The notes under the pieces are model-generated. The model saw nothing but the letters and a program-made list of their open reading frames with translations, had not been told where the DNA came from and did no database searches. DNA of 64,000 nucleotides, taken from NCBI GenBank assembly GCA_045639525.1, contig JAZUDI010000079.1:40573-104572 (forward strand). The letters run 5' to 3'. Origin of the DNA: UBA1181 sp045639525. GTDB taxonomy: Bacteria; Bacteroidota; Bacteroidia; Bacteroidales; Paludibacteraceae. Shown here piece after piece: positions 23,220 to 32,571 of the stretch (positions are counted from its first letter, which is position 1; each line of letters starts with the position of its first letter). The translations under genes and the position numbers were made by a program.

Positions 23220-26200
23220 TTATTTTCTAAACAATTCGATTGTACCCTTTACCACACGCTCATCCTTCAATGTCAGAACATAGTAATAGACACCCGGATC
23301 GGCCAGCTTGCCACGGTACATTCCATCCCAACCATTCTCCGAATGGCACACGATATCACCATATCGGTCATAAATGATCACCGGATAACCTGGCATAAAA
23401 TCATCGTTCTGACCATCCACCGTATATGGCGTGAAGAGGGTAGGAATAACAATATTATCGGCCAGATGCATACTAATCGTTCCACTGACGATAATCGGAC
23501 AGGCGCCATTCTCCACCGTCACATAGTAGGAAACATCACCGTCCGGCAAATGAGTGGTGAGGGAGTCTTCGGTGACACCGATTTGCGTCTCATTACCCTC
23601 CGCGTCGATCGCGTACCAGGTGTACGGACCATAAACGAAAGAGGAGACTCCCGCGGTCAGATTGATGTCGGTACGATACTCAAAGACCTTATCCGGAGAG
23701 GAGATCGTCACAGAAGAGGGTTTAGCCACTTTGATCTCCACGCTATCCACAGCGGAATCAGGGCAAATGCTATCTCTTACAAAAACCGAAGGGGCCACAT
23801 TACCCTCCGGTACGAAGGTAAGGGTATTGGCGACTGTCTTTTCGCCATTCCACCATATATACTCCTTCACCTCTCCAGTTTGCGGGTGGGCCGTCAATGT
23901 GACGGTCTCGGCACCCTCTTGGCAAATATCAACCTTATCCGCATCAAGCGTCACACTCAAAGGCTCATTCACCTTAATGGAGACGGTCTGGCTCTTTTGT
24001 GGACATCGCTCCAACAGCGAACTAACCGTAGCGCTGTAATCGCCGCTCTCCTGCGGAACAATATGTATCATCGCATCGGTGGCGCCATTGCTCCAAACAA
24101 TCTTGCCCAAATTCTCGCTCAAAGTGTCGATTTTGATATCTACACCCATCGTATCCACCTTACACATAATGTTACGGTCAGCGGAGAGAGCGAAATCTAT
24201 TGGTTTGTCAATTGTCAGCGAAATGGTATCCGTACGAGAAGGACATAAATTGTAACGAGACAATACCGTCACATAGAAAGGCTCTTCCGTGGCAACCATC
24301 TGAACAGTCGAAATGGAGGAGCCATTGTTCCAAAGATAGTCGCCCGCTTGGCCTTCTGTGATCTCTGCCCAGAACTGAATGGTGTCACCCAAGCAGACGG
24401 TATCCTCGGATACCCTCAACTTGAAGTCCATCAACTGTTCCACAAAGACCGTCTGCTCCACATAGGAGGCGACAACGGTATCCTTCTGCACCACCGCCTT
24501 ATATGTGGTAGTGGAGTCGATCGGAAGGGTAATCTTGGTCAAACCATCCGCATCCAATCGTTGGAAGGTATCGGCGGAGATCGGTTTAGCATACCAAGCG
24601 ATGGTATAGCCGGCCGCCAAATTACCCAACTCCTCAGTGCTCACCTCCAATGTGATCTCCTTAGCGGTGACACAAATAGAATCTGGCCATTGCACCGGTT
24701 TCAGATGGTTGATGCGCAATGTCAACTGGTTGGATATCTTATTGCTTCCACAAGCCGTATCCATGGTCTCGGCGAAACGCTCCACATCCTCTTGTACGGA
24801 GGAAGAGAGCACTCTGATATAGAGATCACTGCGGTATTGGGTAGCGGGAATCGTGATTTCCGTTTGATTCGTCGGACCCACTAACGTCTCCCACTTCACA
24901 CTATCGGACGAAGCTTGGTACAAATAGTAATGATCGAATTCATCAGCGGACGAGGTGGTGACACGAAGATGCAAAGAGTCGGAGGTCAACGGCACCTCCA
25001 AATCTTCGGTCTCCGCAAAATGGAGCAAGACGCTCGGACCGCAATCCGTATTGCTGATATAGAATTTCCTTTGGGCTATCACACCACTTCCATCCTTGCT
25101 TCGAGCAGTGACGGTCACATATCCATCCACAGCCACATCATTTGTGATGAGAGATCCATCGCTCGACATATGGGCCAGCACCTCATTATCCACCGACCAG
25201 TCAAAATCCTGCAATGTCACCTTCTCTGGCGTGTAGAGAAGCTTCATCGGCAAGGTATCGTTATGAGGCACGCAGGCGCAACCGATAATAGACATCGTCT
25301 CCACCAAGACAGGATCCTCAATGTATAGGATAATGGTCGTATCACGCTTCAACGCATACGAGCCATTATGTCCCTCTCCATAATGGAGGTCATAAGCGTA
25401 GTTGCCCGCCTCACAGAACAACTCCACCTCACCCTTTTCGTCCGTATAGGTGGTGTTGTAGAAGGCTCCCTCTTTCGTCACATCCAACAGCAATCCAGGA
25501 ACTGGCGCCTTGGATGTGTTGTATTTCACCACATACTTCACATCATACATCTTCGTGCCGGAGATGATCTCGAAAGACAAATCGTAATCCTTCACGATGA
25601 AGTCACGCTTGATGTCCAAGATTCTCAATTGGTATCTACCCGGAACCAAGTGGTCGATAATTTGGCCGGAACTATTGGTGCGGATTCCCTCATGGGAACC
25701 ATTGTCGTACTCCAAAGACTCCATCAGATTGCCATTCTCGTCATACTTATAGATGTTTCCGAACACACCTGTCACCAAATTGGTGTTAGCATCCTTAATC
25801 GTAATCGTGACGGAGCGCTTCACTGGGACAACGATGTAAATGAGCGTATCCTCATTTTGCGAATTCGTGATCTTATAGTTCAGACGGAAGGTTCCATTGT
25901 ACTCATAATCCTTCAACGTGTACTCCACAAAGTAGTTATTCAACTCACAAAGGGTTGGCTCGTCGAATACCCAAACATTCCTTCTTCCCTCATAGGTATC
26001 ATAGAAATGCGAAATGGTCTTTGAATAAGATTGCTCATTTTCCGCCAACTTAATGTCCATGCTCATGATTTGAGGATAGACCAATTTTCCGTCGTGCAGG
26101 AACTGGAACTTCACTCGTTGGACAGCCTCCGAGGCCGATTGGAAATAGAGGGTGGTGTCTCGGTCCAAATCCACATGTTGCGTATCCCCAAAGGCAATAA

Positions 26201-27824
26201 AATCATATTGACCGGCAAGGTATTTGCCTGAATAATGGCCCAGACTGTCCGTCACCAATTTCGTATGGAAGCCATCATCAATCATCTCAATGTATTGTCT
26301 CGACTCGAAATCCATGCCATTAATATCCTTCATGACGATATTCACCGTGTAATGAGGGATCAGCCTTGTCTCAACGTGTCCCTCCAGCGTGGAACTACTC
26401 AACACAAATGATTTGTACATCATCTGGTGGTAATCCTTCTCATCGATGTAGAAAGAGGAAAGATAGGAACCATATGGCAAGAGAACAGGTCTGTCATATA
26501 GATAGCTGTCCAGCTCCTTCCTACCGTATAACACCGTGGAGAAGCCTCCCTCTCTCCACGAAGATATTTCGATCTCCGAAATCGAGACAGGATTGAACGG
26601 CTCATCCATAAAGTAGAAATCAAAATAGACCTTACTTATTTTAGAACTGTCCAGATACATATAAACGGTTGTGTCGCCCTTCACGTCGATTCCCTTCATG
26701 GTATCATTCATCACGACAAGATCATAAACATCCTCTCCCACATACCATCTATCCTCACCCTTGCCATCCGTGATACCGAATTCAGACCTCTTTTCAGGCT
26801 CATTGGTAAGATACAACTGCGTTGGAGCGGCGACGATCGGGGTCACGCTATCTGCTGAAGAGTAAACCAACACCGTCAACAAGTATGGGAACTTCAATGA
26901 GATACTATCCTTGGGTAATCTTTCTTTTTCGGCACCGCCATCGACCGAATCTTTCTGGTTGGGCAAAGTTGGCAGTACCAAATAAACGATATTACCCAAA
27001 ATCGGATCATTCTCATCCACGACAAATGTATCCTTGATCGTTCCGTAATCCTTCGTCTCCACCTTGCAAGTATAGGTGCCGGCTGGACAGGAAACCGAGT
27101 TCTCTGTTGTGTTGTACTCGTAGAAACCGTAAGAGACACGATCGCCATGGGCATCCACCGCACCGAAAGGATAGACGCTGTCCGGAGCGATGTGTGTCAC
27201 ATAAATATCCTTGGCAAAGACCGTCAGCGGCACCTTCTTGTCATTGATGAAACTGAAAAAGGTCTCGTGCGTGATCTCGCCGCTGGTCATCTCCACTTGG
27301 GAGTTGATGTTCTCATCTTTGACCACCACTCTCTTATTGCCGCGCAAGGTCACATACTCATACGTTCCCTCAGGAATAAGGAAAGAGACGCTACCCGACT
27401 CATCCGAGAATTTCTCCCCCACATAGGCCTGGGTCATATCCTCCTTCACCCTATATAGCGTCACCTTCTTGCCCGACATCAGCGAGCCTTCGTCATCCTT
27501 GAAGGTGACTGAGAGTTGTCTATAATCCAGATTAATCCACGTGTAGTCCGCCTCTTTGACCTCGAACGTGTCGCTTCCCAAATCGCCGAAATCAAAAGAA
27601 TAGCTGTAAGTGCCGCTTGGAATCGTGAGGTCCACCACACGTCCACTCTCGTTCGTGGTATAACTTTTATACTCCACATCACCCTGCTTCACTACCACTG
27701 GGAGCCCCTCTACCGGTTTGTTCTGCGCATCTGAAATCTCAAAAATCAGAATACCGTTAGCATGTACATTCGCTATGTTGCCAATGAAAAGAAAGGCCAA
27801 TAAAACCTTGAAAATTAATCTCAT
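23220..27824 (-). CDS. Giant surface adhesin with Ig/PKD-like repeats and T9SS type B (CHU_C) sorting domain
   Basis: The 1534-residue protein has a signal peptide (1-23) and at least eight repeated beta-sandwich units of the carboxypeptidase-regulatory or Ig type in the first 900 residues (LPVVVKQGDVEYKSYTTNESG, GKKVTLYRVKED, VPGLLLDVTKEGAFYNTTYTDE). More PKD-like repeats with recurrent CPxSAVDSVEIKV-type edges follow. The end is a T9SS type B domain: IPTLFTPYTVDGQNDDF, IYDRYGDIV, WDGMYRGKLADPGVYYYVL and VVKGTIELFRK. It would be exported through T9SS and stay on the cell surface or be released. It has a strong promoter upstream and is followed by its OmpA-like and PorP/SprF-like partners. 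Binding specificity is unknown. Confidence 0.9.
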   Translation of the reverse strand: MRLIFKVLLAFLFIGNIANVHANGILIFEISDAQNKPVEGLPVVVKQGDVEYKSYTTNESGRVVDLTIPSGTYSYSFDFGDLGSDTFEVKEADYTWINLDYRQLSVTFKDDEGSLMSGKKVTLYRVKEDMTQAYVGEKFSDESGSVSFLIPEGTYEYVTLRGNKRVVVKDENINSQVEMTSGEITHETFFSFINDKKVPLTVFAKDIYVTHIAPDSVYPFGAVDAHGDRVSYGFYEYNTTENSVSCPAGTYTCKVETKDYGTIKDTFVVDENDPILGNIVYLVLPTLPNQKDSVDGGAEKERLPKDSISLKFPYLLTVLVYSSADSVTPIVAAPTQLYLTNEPEKRSEFGITDGKGEDRWYVGEDVYDLVVMNDTMKGIDVKGDTTVYMYLDSSKISKVYFDFYFMDEPFNPVSISEIEISSWREGGFSTVLYGRKELDSYLYDRPVLLPYGSYLSSFYIDEKDYHQMMYKSFVLSSSTLEGHVETRLIPHYTVNIVMKDINGMDFESRQYIEMIDDGFHTKLVTDSLGHYSGKYLAGQYDFIAFGDTQHVDLDRDTTLYFQSASEAVQRVKFQFLHDGKLVYPQIMSMDIKLAENEQSYSKTISHFYDTYEGRRNVWVFDEPTLCELNNYFVEYTLKDYEYNGTFRLNYKITNSQNEDTLIYIVVPVKRSVTITIKDANTNLVTGVFGNIYKYDENGNLMESLEYDNGSHEGIRTNSSGQIIDHLVPGRYQLRILDIKRDFIVKDYDLSFEIISGTKMYDVKYVVKYNTSKAPVPGLLLDVTKEGAFYNTTYTDEKGEVELFCEAGNYAYDLHYGEGHNGSYALKRDTTIILYIEDPVLVETMSIIGCACVPHNDTLPMKLLYTPEKVTLQDFDWSVDNEVLAHMSSDGSLITNDVAVDGYVTVTARSKDGSGVIAQRKFYISNTDCGPSVLLHFAETEDLEVPLTSDSLHLRVTTSSADEFDHYYLYQASSDSVKWETLVGPTNQTEITIPATQYRSDLYIRVLSSSVQEDVERFAETMDTACGSNKISNQLTLRINHLKPVQWPDSICVTAKEITLEVSTEELGNLAAGYTIAWYAKPISADTFQRLDADGLTKITLPIDSTTTYKAVVQKDTVVASYVEQTVFVEQLMDFKLRVSEDTVCLGDTIQFWAEITEGQAGDYLWNNGSSISTVQMVATEEPFYVTVLSRYNLCPSRTDTISLTIDKPIDFALSADRNIMCKVDTMGVDIKIDTLSENLGKIVWSNGATDAMIHIVPQESGDYSATVSSLLERCPQKSQTVSIKVNEPLSVTLDADKVDICQEGAETVTLTAHPQTGEVKEYIWWNGEKTVANTLTFVPEGNVAPSVFVRDSICPDSAVDSVEIKVAKPSSVTISSPDKVFEYRTDINLTAGVSSFVYGPYTWYAIDAEGNETQIGVTEDSLTTHLPDGDVSYYVTVENGACPIIVSGTISMHLADNIVIPTLFTPYTVDGQNDDFMPGYPVIIYDRYGDIVCHSENGWDGMYRGKLADPGVYYYVLTLKDERVVKGTIELFRK

Positions 27825-27903
27825 ATAAAATTGTTTTTCCTATTTTATAACTTTAAGCACTCTTCTGTCCACACACAAAACTTACGAAACAACGAAGAAT
27901 AGG

Positions 27904-27934
27904 CAAAAATACAACTTTTTTTTAATTCGACAAA
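27904..27934 (-). promoter_or_regulatory. Promoter of the adhesin-OmpA-PorP operon
   Basis: The minus strand has TTTG (27934-27931), a 19-bp spacer and TATTTTTG (27911-27904), a full match to the Bacteroidetes consensus. Confidence 0.85.
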
Positions 27935-27970
27935 TTATGCCCCAAAACATGATTTTTAGCATTCTCTTCG

Positions 27971-27978
27971 TACCTTTG
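27971..27978 (+). promoter_or_regulatory. Promoter of azlCD
   Basis: TACCTTTG is an exact -7 box 16 bp before ATG 27994. It lies within a longer possible reading of the gene, so it also supports the shorter start. Confidence 0.7.
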
Positions 27979-27993
27979 CGCAAAATTACGGAC

Positions 27994-28704
27994 ATGGATA
28001 AGAAAGACTTCAAAGAGGGATTACACGATGGCCTGATGATTGGATTGGGTTACTTCGCCGTCGCCTTCTCCTTGGGATTCGTGGCTCGGAAGGCAGGACT
28101 TGCACCTATTCAAGGTTTCATCGCCAGCTTCCTCAACCATGCATCAGCAGGAGAGAACGGACTTTACACCTCCATTCTCGCACTCGCCTCTTACGCAGAG
28201 GTCGCGCTCATCACACTCATCGCCAATGCGCGTTACCTGTTGATGAGTTGTTCGCTCAGCCAACGATTCGACCCTAAAGCTCCATTCTTCCATAGATTAC
28301 TGGTCGGATTCGGCGTCACGGATGAGTTTTTCGGCGTCTCCATCGCACGCCCAGGTTACCTCTCCCCTACCCACTTTTACAGTTGCGCGCTGTTGGCGAT
28401 CCTCATGTGGAGCAGCGGCACCTTCATGGGCATCTGGCTAGGCAATTTGTTGCCTGTCAACGTGGTCAGCGCACTCTCCGTTTCGCTCTACGGCATGTTC
28501 ATCGCCATCATCATCCCGCCTTGCAAGAAGGACAAAGTGGTGGCTTTCGCGGTGGCGGCCAGCTTCACGTTGAGCTATCTTTGCACACAGATTCCTACTA
28601 TCAAAGATTTATCGAGCGGTACCCGAACCATCATTCTAACCATTCTGATCGCGGCAGTGGCGGCGATCGTTAAACCAGTAAAGGAGGAGAACGATGCAGC
28701 ATAA
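27994..28704 (+). CDS. azlC: AzlC family branched-chain amino acid exporter subunit
   Basis: The 236-residue membrane protein has about seven hydrophobic helices. It has the AzlC start (KEGLHDGLMIGLGYFAVAFSLGFVARKAG), the FLNHASAGE block, NARYLLMSCSLSQRF and the TDEFFGVS motif. With AzlD it forms an exporter or transporter of branched-chain amino acids. The start ATG at 27994 is chosen because it begins the conserved protein and follows an exact promoter box. The gene overlaps azlD by 11 bp, as is usual for this pair. Confidence 0.93.
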   Translation: MDKKDFKEGLHDGLMIGLGYFAVAFSLGFVARKAGLAPIQGFIASFLNHASAGENGLYTSILALASYAEVALITLIANARYLLMSCSLSQRFDPKAPFFHRLLVGFGVTDEFFGVSIARPGYLSPTHFYSCALLAILMWSSGTFMGIWLGNLLPVNVVSALSVSLYGMFIAIIIPPCKKDKVVAFAVAASFTLSYLCTQIPTIKDLSSGTRTIILTILIAAVAAIVKPVKEENDAA

Positions 28705-29002
28705 CACCTACATCTACATTTTCATAGCGGCTCTGGTCTCTTTCATCATCAGAGTACTACCCCTCACGCTGATCCGAAAGCCGATCAGCAACACCTTTAT
28801 CCGCTCGTTCCTCTATTATGTACCCTATGTCACATTAGCGGTAATGACCTTCCCCGCCATCACCGAGGCGACACAATCTCCCATTGCGGGGTTAGCCGCA
28901 CTGGTGGTCAGCATCATCGCCGCCCTATATGGCGCCGGACTCTTTCCTGTCGCCGTATTGAGTTGCCTTACGGTATTCATCATTGAGTGGCTTGCAAGAT
29001 AA
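28694..29002 (+). CDS. azlD: AzlD family branched-chain amino acid transporter subunit
   Basis: The 102-residue protein has four hydrophobic segments and the AzlD signature (IRVLPLTLIRKP, SFLYYVPYVTLAVMTFPAI). It is the small partner of AzlC in branched-chain amino acid export. The 11-bp overlap with azlC supports translational coupling and joint assembly in the inner membrane. Confidence 0.92.
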   Translation: MQHNTYIYIFIAALVSFIIRVLPLTLIRKPISNTFIRSFLYYVPYVTLAVMTFPAITEATQSPIAGLAALVVSIIAALYGAGLFPVAVLSCLTVFIIEWLAR

Positions 29003-29086
29003 ATCTACCTACCTGATTTTTAATATATTAACAAATTATTCCATCATTTTTTCACATCAAAAATCACCAAGTAGAGGATTTTATTC

Positions 29087-29312
29087 TATATTTGCGACGC
29101 TAAAGTTTGGTTATAGATGAAAAACACTTAGATGGAACAAGCACTTTAGCGTAGAGGTTATTCAGTTATTCAATAGTTGTCATAAAGTTATTCGATGATT
29201 GCCACCGTGTCCAGGGTGGAATGCGATTATCCCATAAATTTACGGCTAATTACTATTGTGGATTTTTGATTATTACAGTTATTCAATAGTTATTCAATTT
29301 TATAGTTTTATT
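29087..29312 (+). promoter_or_regulatory. Promoter and long structured leader of the xylanase gene
   Basis: TATATTTG at 29087-29094 is an exact -7 box, giving a leader of about 215 nt. The leader holds inverted arms ACGCTAAAGT (29097-29106) and ACTTTAGCGT (29143-29152), a second stem CCACC/GGTGG (29202-29219), and two identical copies of CAGTTATTCAATAGTT at 29163 and 29276. There is no other gene in 29003-29312. Confidence 0.6.
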
Positions 29313-32300
29313 ATGGACAAAAAGTACCTAATGATCCCGATGGGATTATTCGCCGCATTGTGCACAGCGACCGCCGGTACCGTCATCGAAGAGGGCTTCG
29401 AGTCGGGTGCGGGAAGTTGGTCGGCGAGAGGAGGCGAGACGATCGCCGGATCCTCAACGGTAGCCCATACGGGCACCAAATCTCTCAAAGCTTCAAGCCG
29501 CGGAAATTATTGGAACGGACCTGCGTTGTCCTCCACTAAATTCATCGCAGGTGGCACCTACGATGTTGAATCCTATGTCTATTTCGACGGCAGCACCTAC
29601 TCCACCTCTACCGGAGGGGGAAGCGCAGCCACAGGCGACATCGTCTCCCTTAAAGCCGCCTACGCCAACTACTTCAAGATCGGAACCTGTCTCTCCTCCA
29701 TGGAGGTGGGCAAGTCGCAAGCGAAGCAGTTGGTTCAGACACACTTCAACAGCGTAACGCCAGAGAATGAGTTGAAGCCAGACGCTATGTTGGACCAGAG
29801 CGCCAGCCAATCGAAGGGAAACAACGTCAACCCACAAGTCCGTCTCGGACAGGGCGCCAAGACCATCCTTCAATATTGCAGCGACAACAACATTCCGCTC
29901 AGAGGCCACTGTTTCGTATGGCATAGCCAAACCCCATCTTGGTTCTTCAAGGAGAACTTCTCCAACAATGGAGCGGACGTCTCCAAGGAGGTGATGAACC
30001 AACGTATGGAAAACTACATTAAAAACACAATCGAGGCGGTAACCAGCGCCTATCCTAAATTGAACATCTACGCTTGGGACGTGGTAAACGAGGCCTTCAA
30101 GGACCAAGGCGGCCTTCGTGACGGTGGCGACAACAACTCCCAAAACGGCGCTTCCTATTGGGTGAAGATCTACAAGAGCGACGAGTTCATCCACAACGCA
30201 TTCAAATACGCGAGAAAATATGCGCCTAAGACTTGTAAACTGTATTACAACGATTATAATGAGTACAACGACGGAAAGTTGGAGAGCATCGCTAAGATCG
30301 TGGAGTCATGCTTCAAAGAGGGCAACCTCGATGGCGTCGGCATGCAATCACACTTGGCGACCAACTATCCGGACAAGAACCGTTACAGAAATGCAGTGAA
30401 GCGTTTCGCTCAAATCGGTTGCGATATCCAAGTGACTGAGTTGGACGTCACCAACTCCAGCGAGAGCGCGCAAGCCTCTTACATCAAGGATCTCTTCGAC
30501 ATCTACAAAGAGTACAAAGACAACATCAGCGCTGTCGTTTTCTGGGGTACCCAAGATGGTATGAGCTGGAGATCCAGCCAAAACCCGTTGATATTCAACA
30601 GCCAGTACAAACCTAAGCAAGCCTACTACAAAATCGTGGATGGCATGAGCGTATCTTCCGCTCCCGAGACACCTGCAGAGAGTGGCGCTGGCCTTAGCGA
30701 ATGTGGATTCGAACTATGTTTCCAATACAGCGACGGTGGCGAGACACAATACAAGACCATCGGTCAAGCGAGCGCGAAGAGCAAGACTTGGACAAAACTC
30801 AGCGGTAACATCACCATTCCTTCCACCGCCACCAGCATCAAACTCTACATCCAGACCAAGGATTCGGGCAGCGACGCTGATTTGATCGATTTCTATGTGG
30901 ATGACGTGAAGTGTACCTCCGACGAGAGCGTAGTCGAGAACCCAGGTGGACAAACGCCAGACGAAAAAGATCCAGGAGAACAGAATCCAGGCAGCCATCA
31001 AGGCGGAGGTTCTGTCAATGAATCAGGCGTATATCCAATCAGTTACAGCGTGGAGAACACAGGTGCCGACTGTGCGGAGCCATCCTCTTTGAACAAGAAC
31101 AACCTCAAAAGCTGCTCTACTTTGCCAGATCCATTCGAGTGGGCGGACGGCAGTGGACGCGTGACCAATTTCTGCGACTGGTCGTGCCGTCGTAACGAGA
31201 TCAAGCGTGAGATCGAATTCTGGGAGATCGGAGAGAAGCCTAAATTCGACAAATTGGAGGCATCTTATAATGGAGGCACATTGACCGTTAAAATCTACAA
31301 CGGCAGCAATACCCTCACCTTGACCAGCAAGATCTCCGTTCCTTCCGGTAACGGACCTCACCCTATCGTCATCGGTATGGATGGCAACACCGGTAGCTTG
31401 AGTTCAAGCTACTTCTCTAAATGTATCCAAGTGCCATTCACCCACTCGCAAATCGCGGAGTATAACAGTGGTTTCGGTGGCGGCGGAAGAAGCCAAAACG
31501 ATCCATTCTACAAACTCTACCCTGGTACATTCAACACCAAGGCGGACTATTGCGCTTGGTCATGGGGTATCAGCCGCTTGATCGATGGTTTGGAGATCGT
31601 GAAGGATAAGATCAACGCCGATCTTGGCCACATCGCTGTCACAGGATGTTCATACGCGGGAAAGATGGCCTTGTTCGCAGGTGCCTTCGATGAGCGTATC
31701 GCCTTGACCATCGCGCAAGAGTCAGGTGGTGGTGGTATCAACTCATGGCGTGTGAGCGAGAAGATCGGTAGCTCAGTGGAGGGTATCTCCAACACCAACT
31801 ACGACTGGTTCCTCACCAGCTTCAAGAACAACTTCAACGGCAAGACCAGCCAAATTCCTTACGACCACCACGAGTTGATCGCTATGATCGCACCGCGTGC
31901 CTTCTTGGCGTTCGGTAATCCAGACTATGAGTGGTTGGGCGACGAATCCGGCTACATCTCCTTGAAGGGTGCGGAAGAGGTTTGGAAAGCCATGGGTATC
32001 GAGGACCGTTTCGGTTATGTCATCGAAGGTGGCCACTCCCACTGTCAAGCATCCAGCAAACAAAACAATGCGGCGCAAGCTTTCATCAAGAAATTCTTGC
32101 ATGGCGACAACTCTCAAAACACCACTATCCGAACCAGTACGGTGAATAAGGAGTACCAAAGTTGGTCAAAAGCATTCGCTGGACACAAGATCATCAACAA
32201 TGGTTGTGGATTGACAGCTGACTTCAACACGCAAGCGGAGGAGAGAGAGGGTTATGGTTTGGCGCAAAACGCACCGAATCCAACCACCAATGAGACCACA

Positions 32301-32507
32301 ATCACCTACTCCATTGGAGATGAGACACAAGTTTCAATCGTGCTCTACAACGAGATGGGTGCAGAGATGATGGTGATCGTCAACGCTCATTTGGAGGCAG
32401 GTACCTACTATACCAATCTCTCAACCGAGCAACTCCCAAGTGGTATCTACCACTACGTGATGTCAGCCAATGGTTTCACCAGCAGCAAGAGTATGATCGT
32501 AAAATGA
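29313..32507 (+). CDS. Secreted GH10 xylanase / CE15 glucuronoyl esterase with split CBM and T9SS type A sorting domain
   Basis: This 1064-residue protein has a signal peptide (1-22), the first half of a CBM4/9/22-like module (about 24-93), a GH10 domain (about 108-445) with acid/base Glu260 (WDVVNEAF) and nucleophile Glu376 (VTELDV), the other half of that module (about 464-534), a Pro/Gly linker, a CE15 domain (about 575-930) and a T9SS type A sorting domain (about 985-1064). CE15 residues are Ser780 in GCSYAGK, Glu803 in QESGGGG and His908. GH10 cuts xylan; CE15 breaks the ester between glucuronoyl side chains and lignin, so the two suit lignocellulose. The ATG at 29313 fits the signal peptide; a TTG at 29256 would be needed otherwise. 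Confidence 0.93.
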   Translation: MDKKYLMIPMGLFAALCTATAGTVIEEGFESGAGSWSARGGETIAGSSTVAHTGTKSLKASSRGNYWNGPALSSTKFIAGGTYDVESYVYFDGSTYSTSTGGGSAATGDIVSLKAAYANYFKIGTCLSSMEVGKSQAKQLVQTHFNSVTPENELKPDAMLDQSASQSKGNNVNPQVRLGQGAKTILQYCSDNNIPLRGHCFVWHSQTPSWFFKENFSNNGADVSKEVMNQRMENYIKNTIEAVTSAYPKLNIYAWDVVNEAFKDQGGLRDGGDNNSQNGASYWVKIYKSDEFIHNAFKYARKYAPKTCKLYYNDYNEYNDGKLESIAKIVESCFKEGNLDGVGMQSHLATNYPDKNRYRNAVKRFAQIGCDIQVTELDVTNSSESAQASYIKDLFDIYKEYKDNISAVVFWGTQDGMSWRSSQNPLIFNSQYKPKQAYYKIVDGMSVSSAPETPAESGAGLSECGFELCFQYSDGGETQYKTIGQASAKSKTWTKLSGNITIPSTATSIKLYIQTKDSGSDADLIDFYVDDVKCTSDESVVENPGGQTPDEKDPGEQNPGSHQGGGSVNESGVYPISYSVENTGADCAEPSSLNKNNLKSCSTLPDPFEWADGSGRVTNFCDWSCRRNEIKREIEFWEIGEKPKFDKLEASYNGGTLTVKIYNGSNTLTLTSKISVPSGNGPHPIVIGMDGNTGSLSSSYFSKCIQVPFTHSQIAEYNSGFGGGGRSQNDPFYKLYPGTFNTKADYCAWSWGISRLIDGLEIVKDKINADLGHIAVTGCSYAGKMALFAGAFDERIALTIAQESGGGGINSWRVSEKIGSSVEGISNTNYDWFLTSFKNNFNGKTSQIPYDHHELIAMIAPRAFLAFGNPDYEWLGDESGYISLKGAEEVWKAMGIEDRFGYVIEGGHSHCQASSKQNNAAQAFIKKFLHGDNSQNTTIRTSTVNKEYQSWSKAFAGHKIINNGCGLTADFNTQAEEREGYGLAQNAPNPTTNETTITYSIGDETQVSIVLYNEMGAEMMVIVNAHLEAGTYYTNLSTEQLPSGIYHYVMSANGFTSSKSMIVK

Positions 32508-32571
32508 TGCATTTTGCGAAAAATTACAACTCATTGCCGAATTATTCCTATCTAAGAAATGCGATTAGGGA

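Noticed and set aside
23001..24248. Long plus-strand frame of 415 codons
   Set aside because: It is antisense to the adhesin and OmpA genes, which have signal peptides, domains and a promoter; the frame has no recognisable domains.
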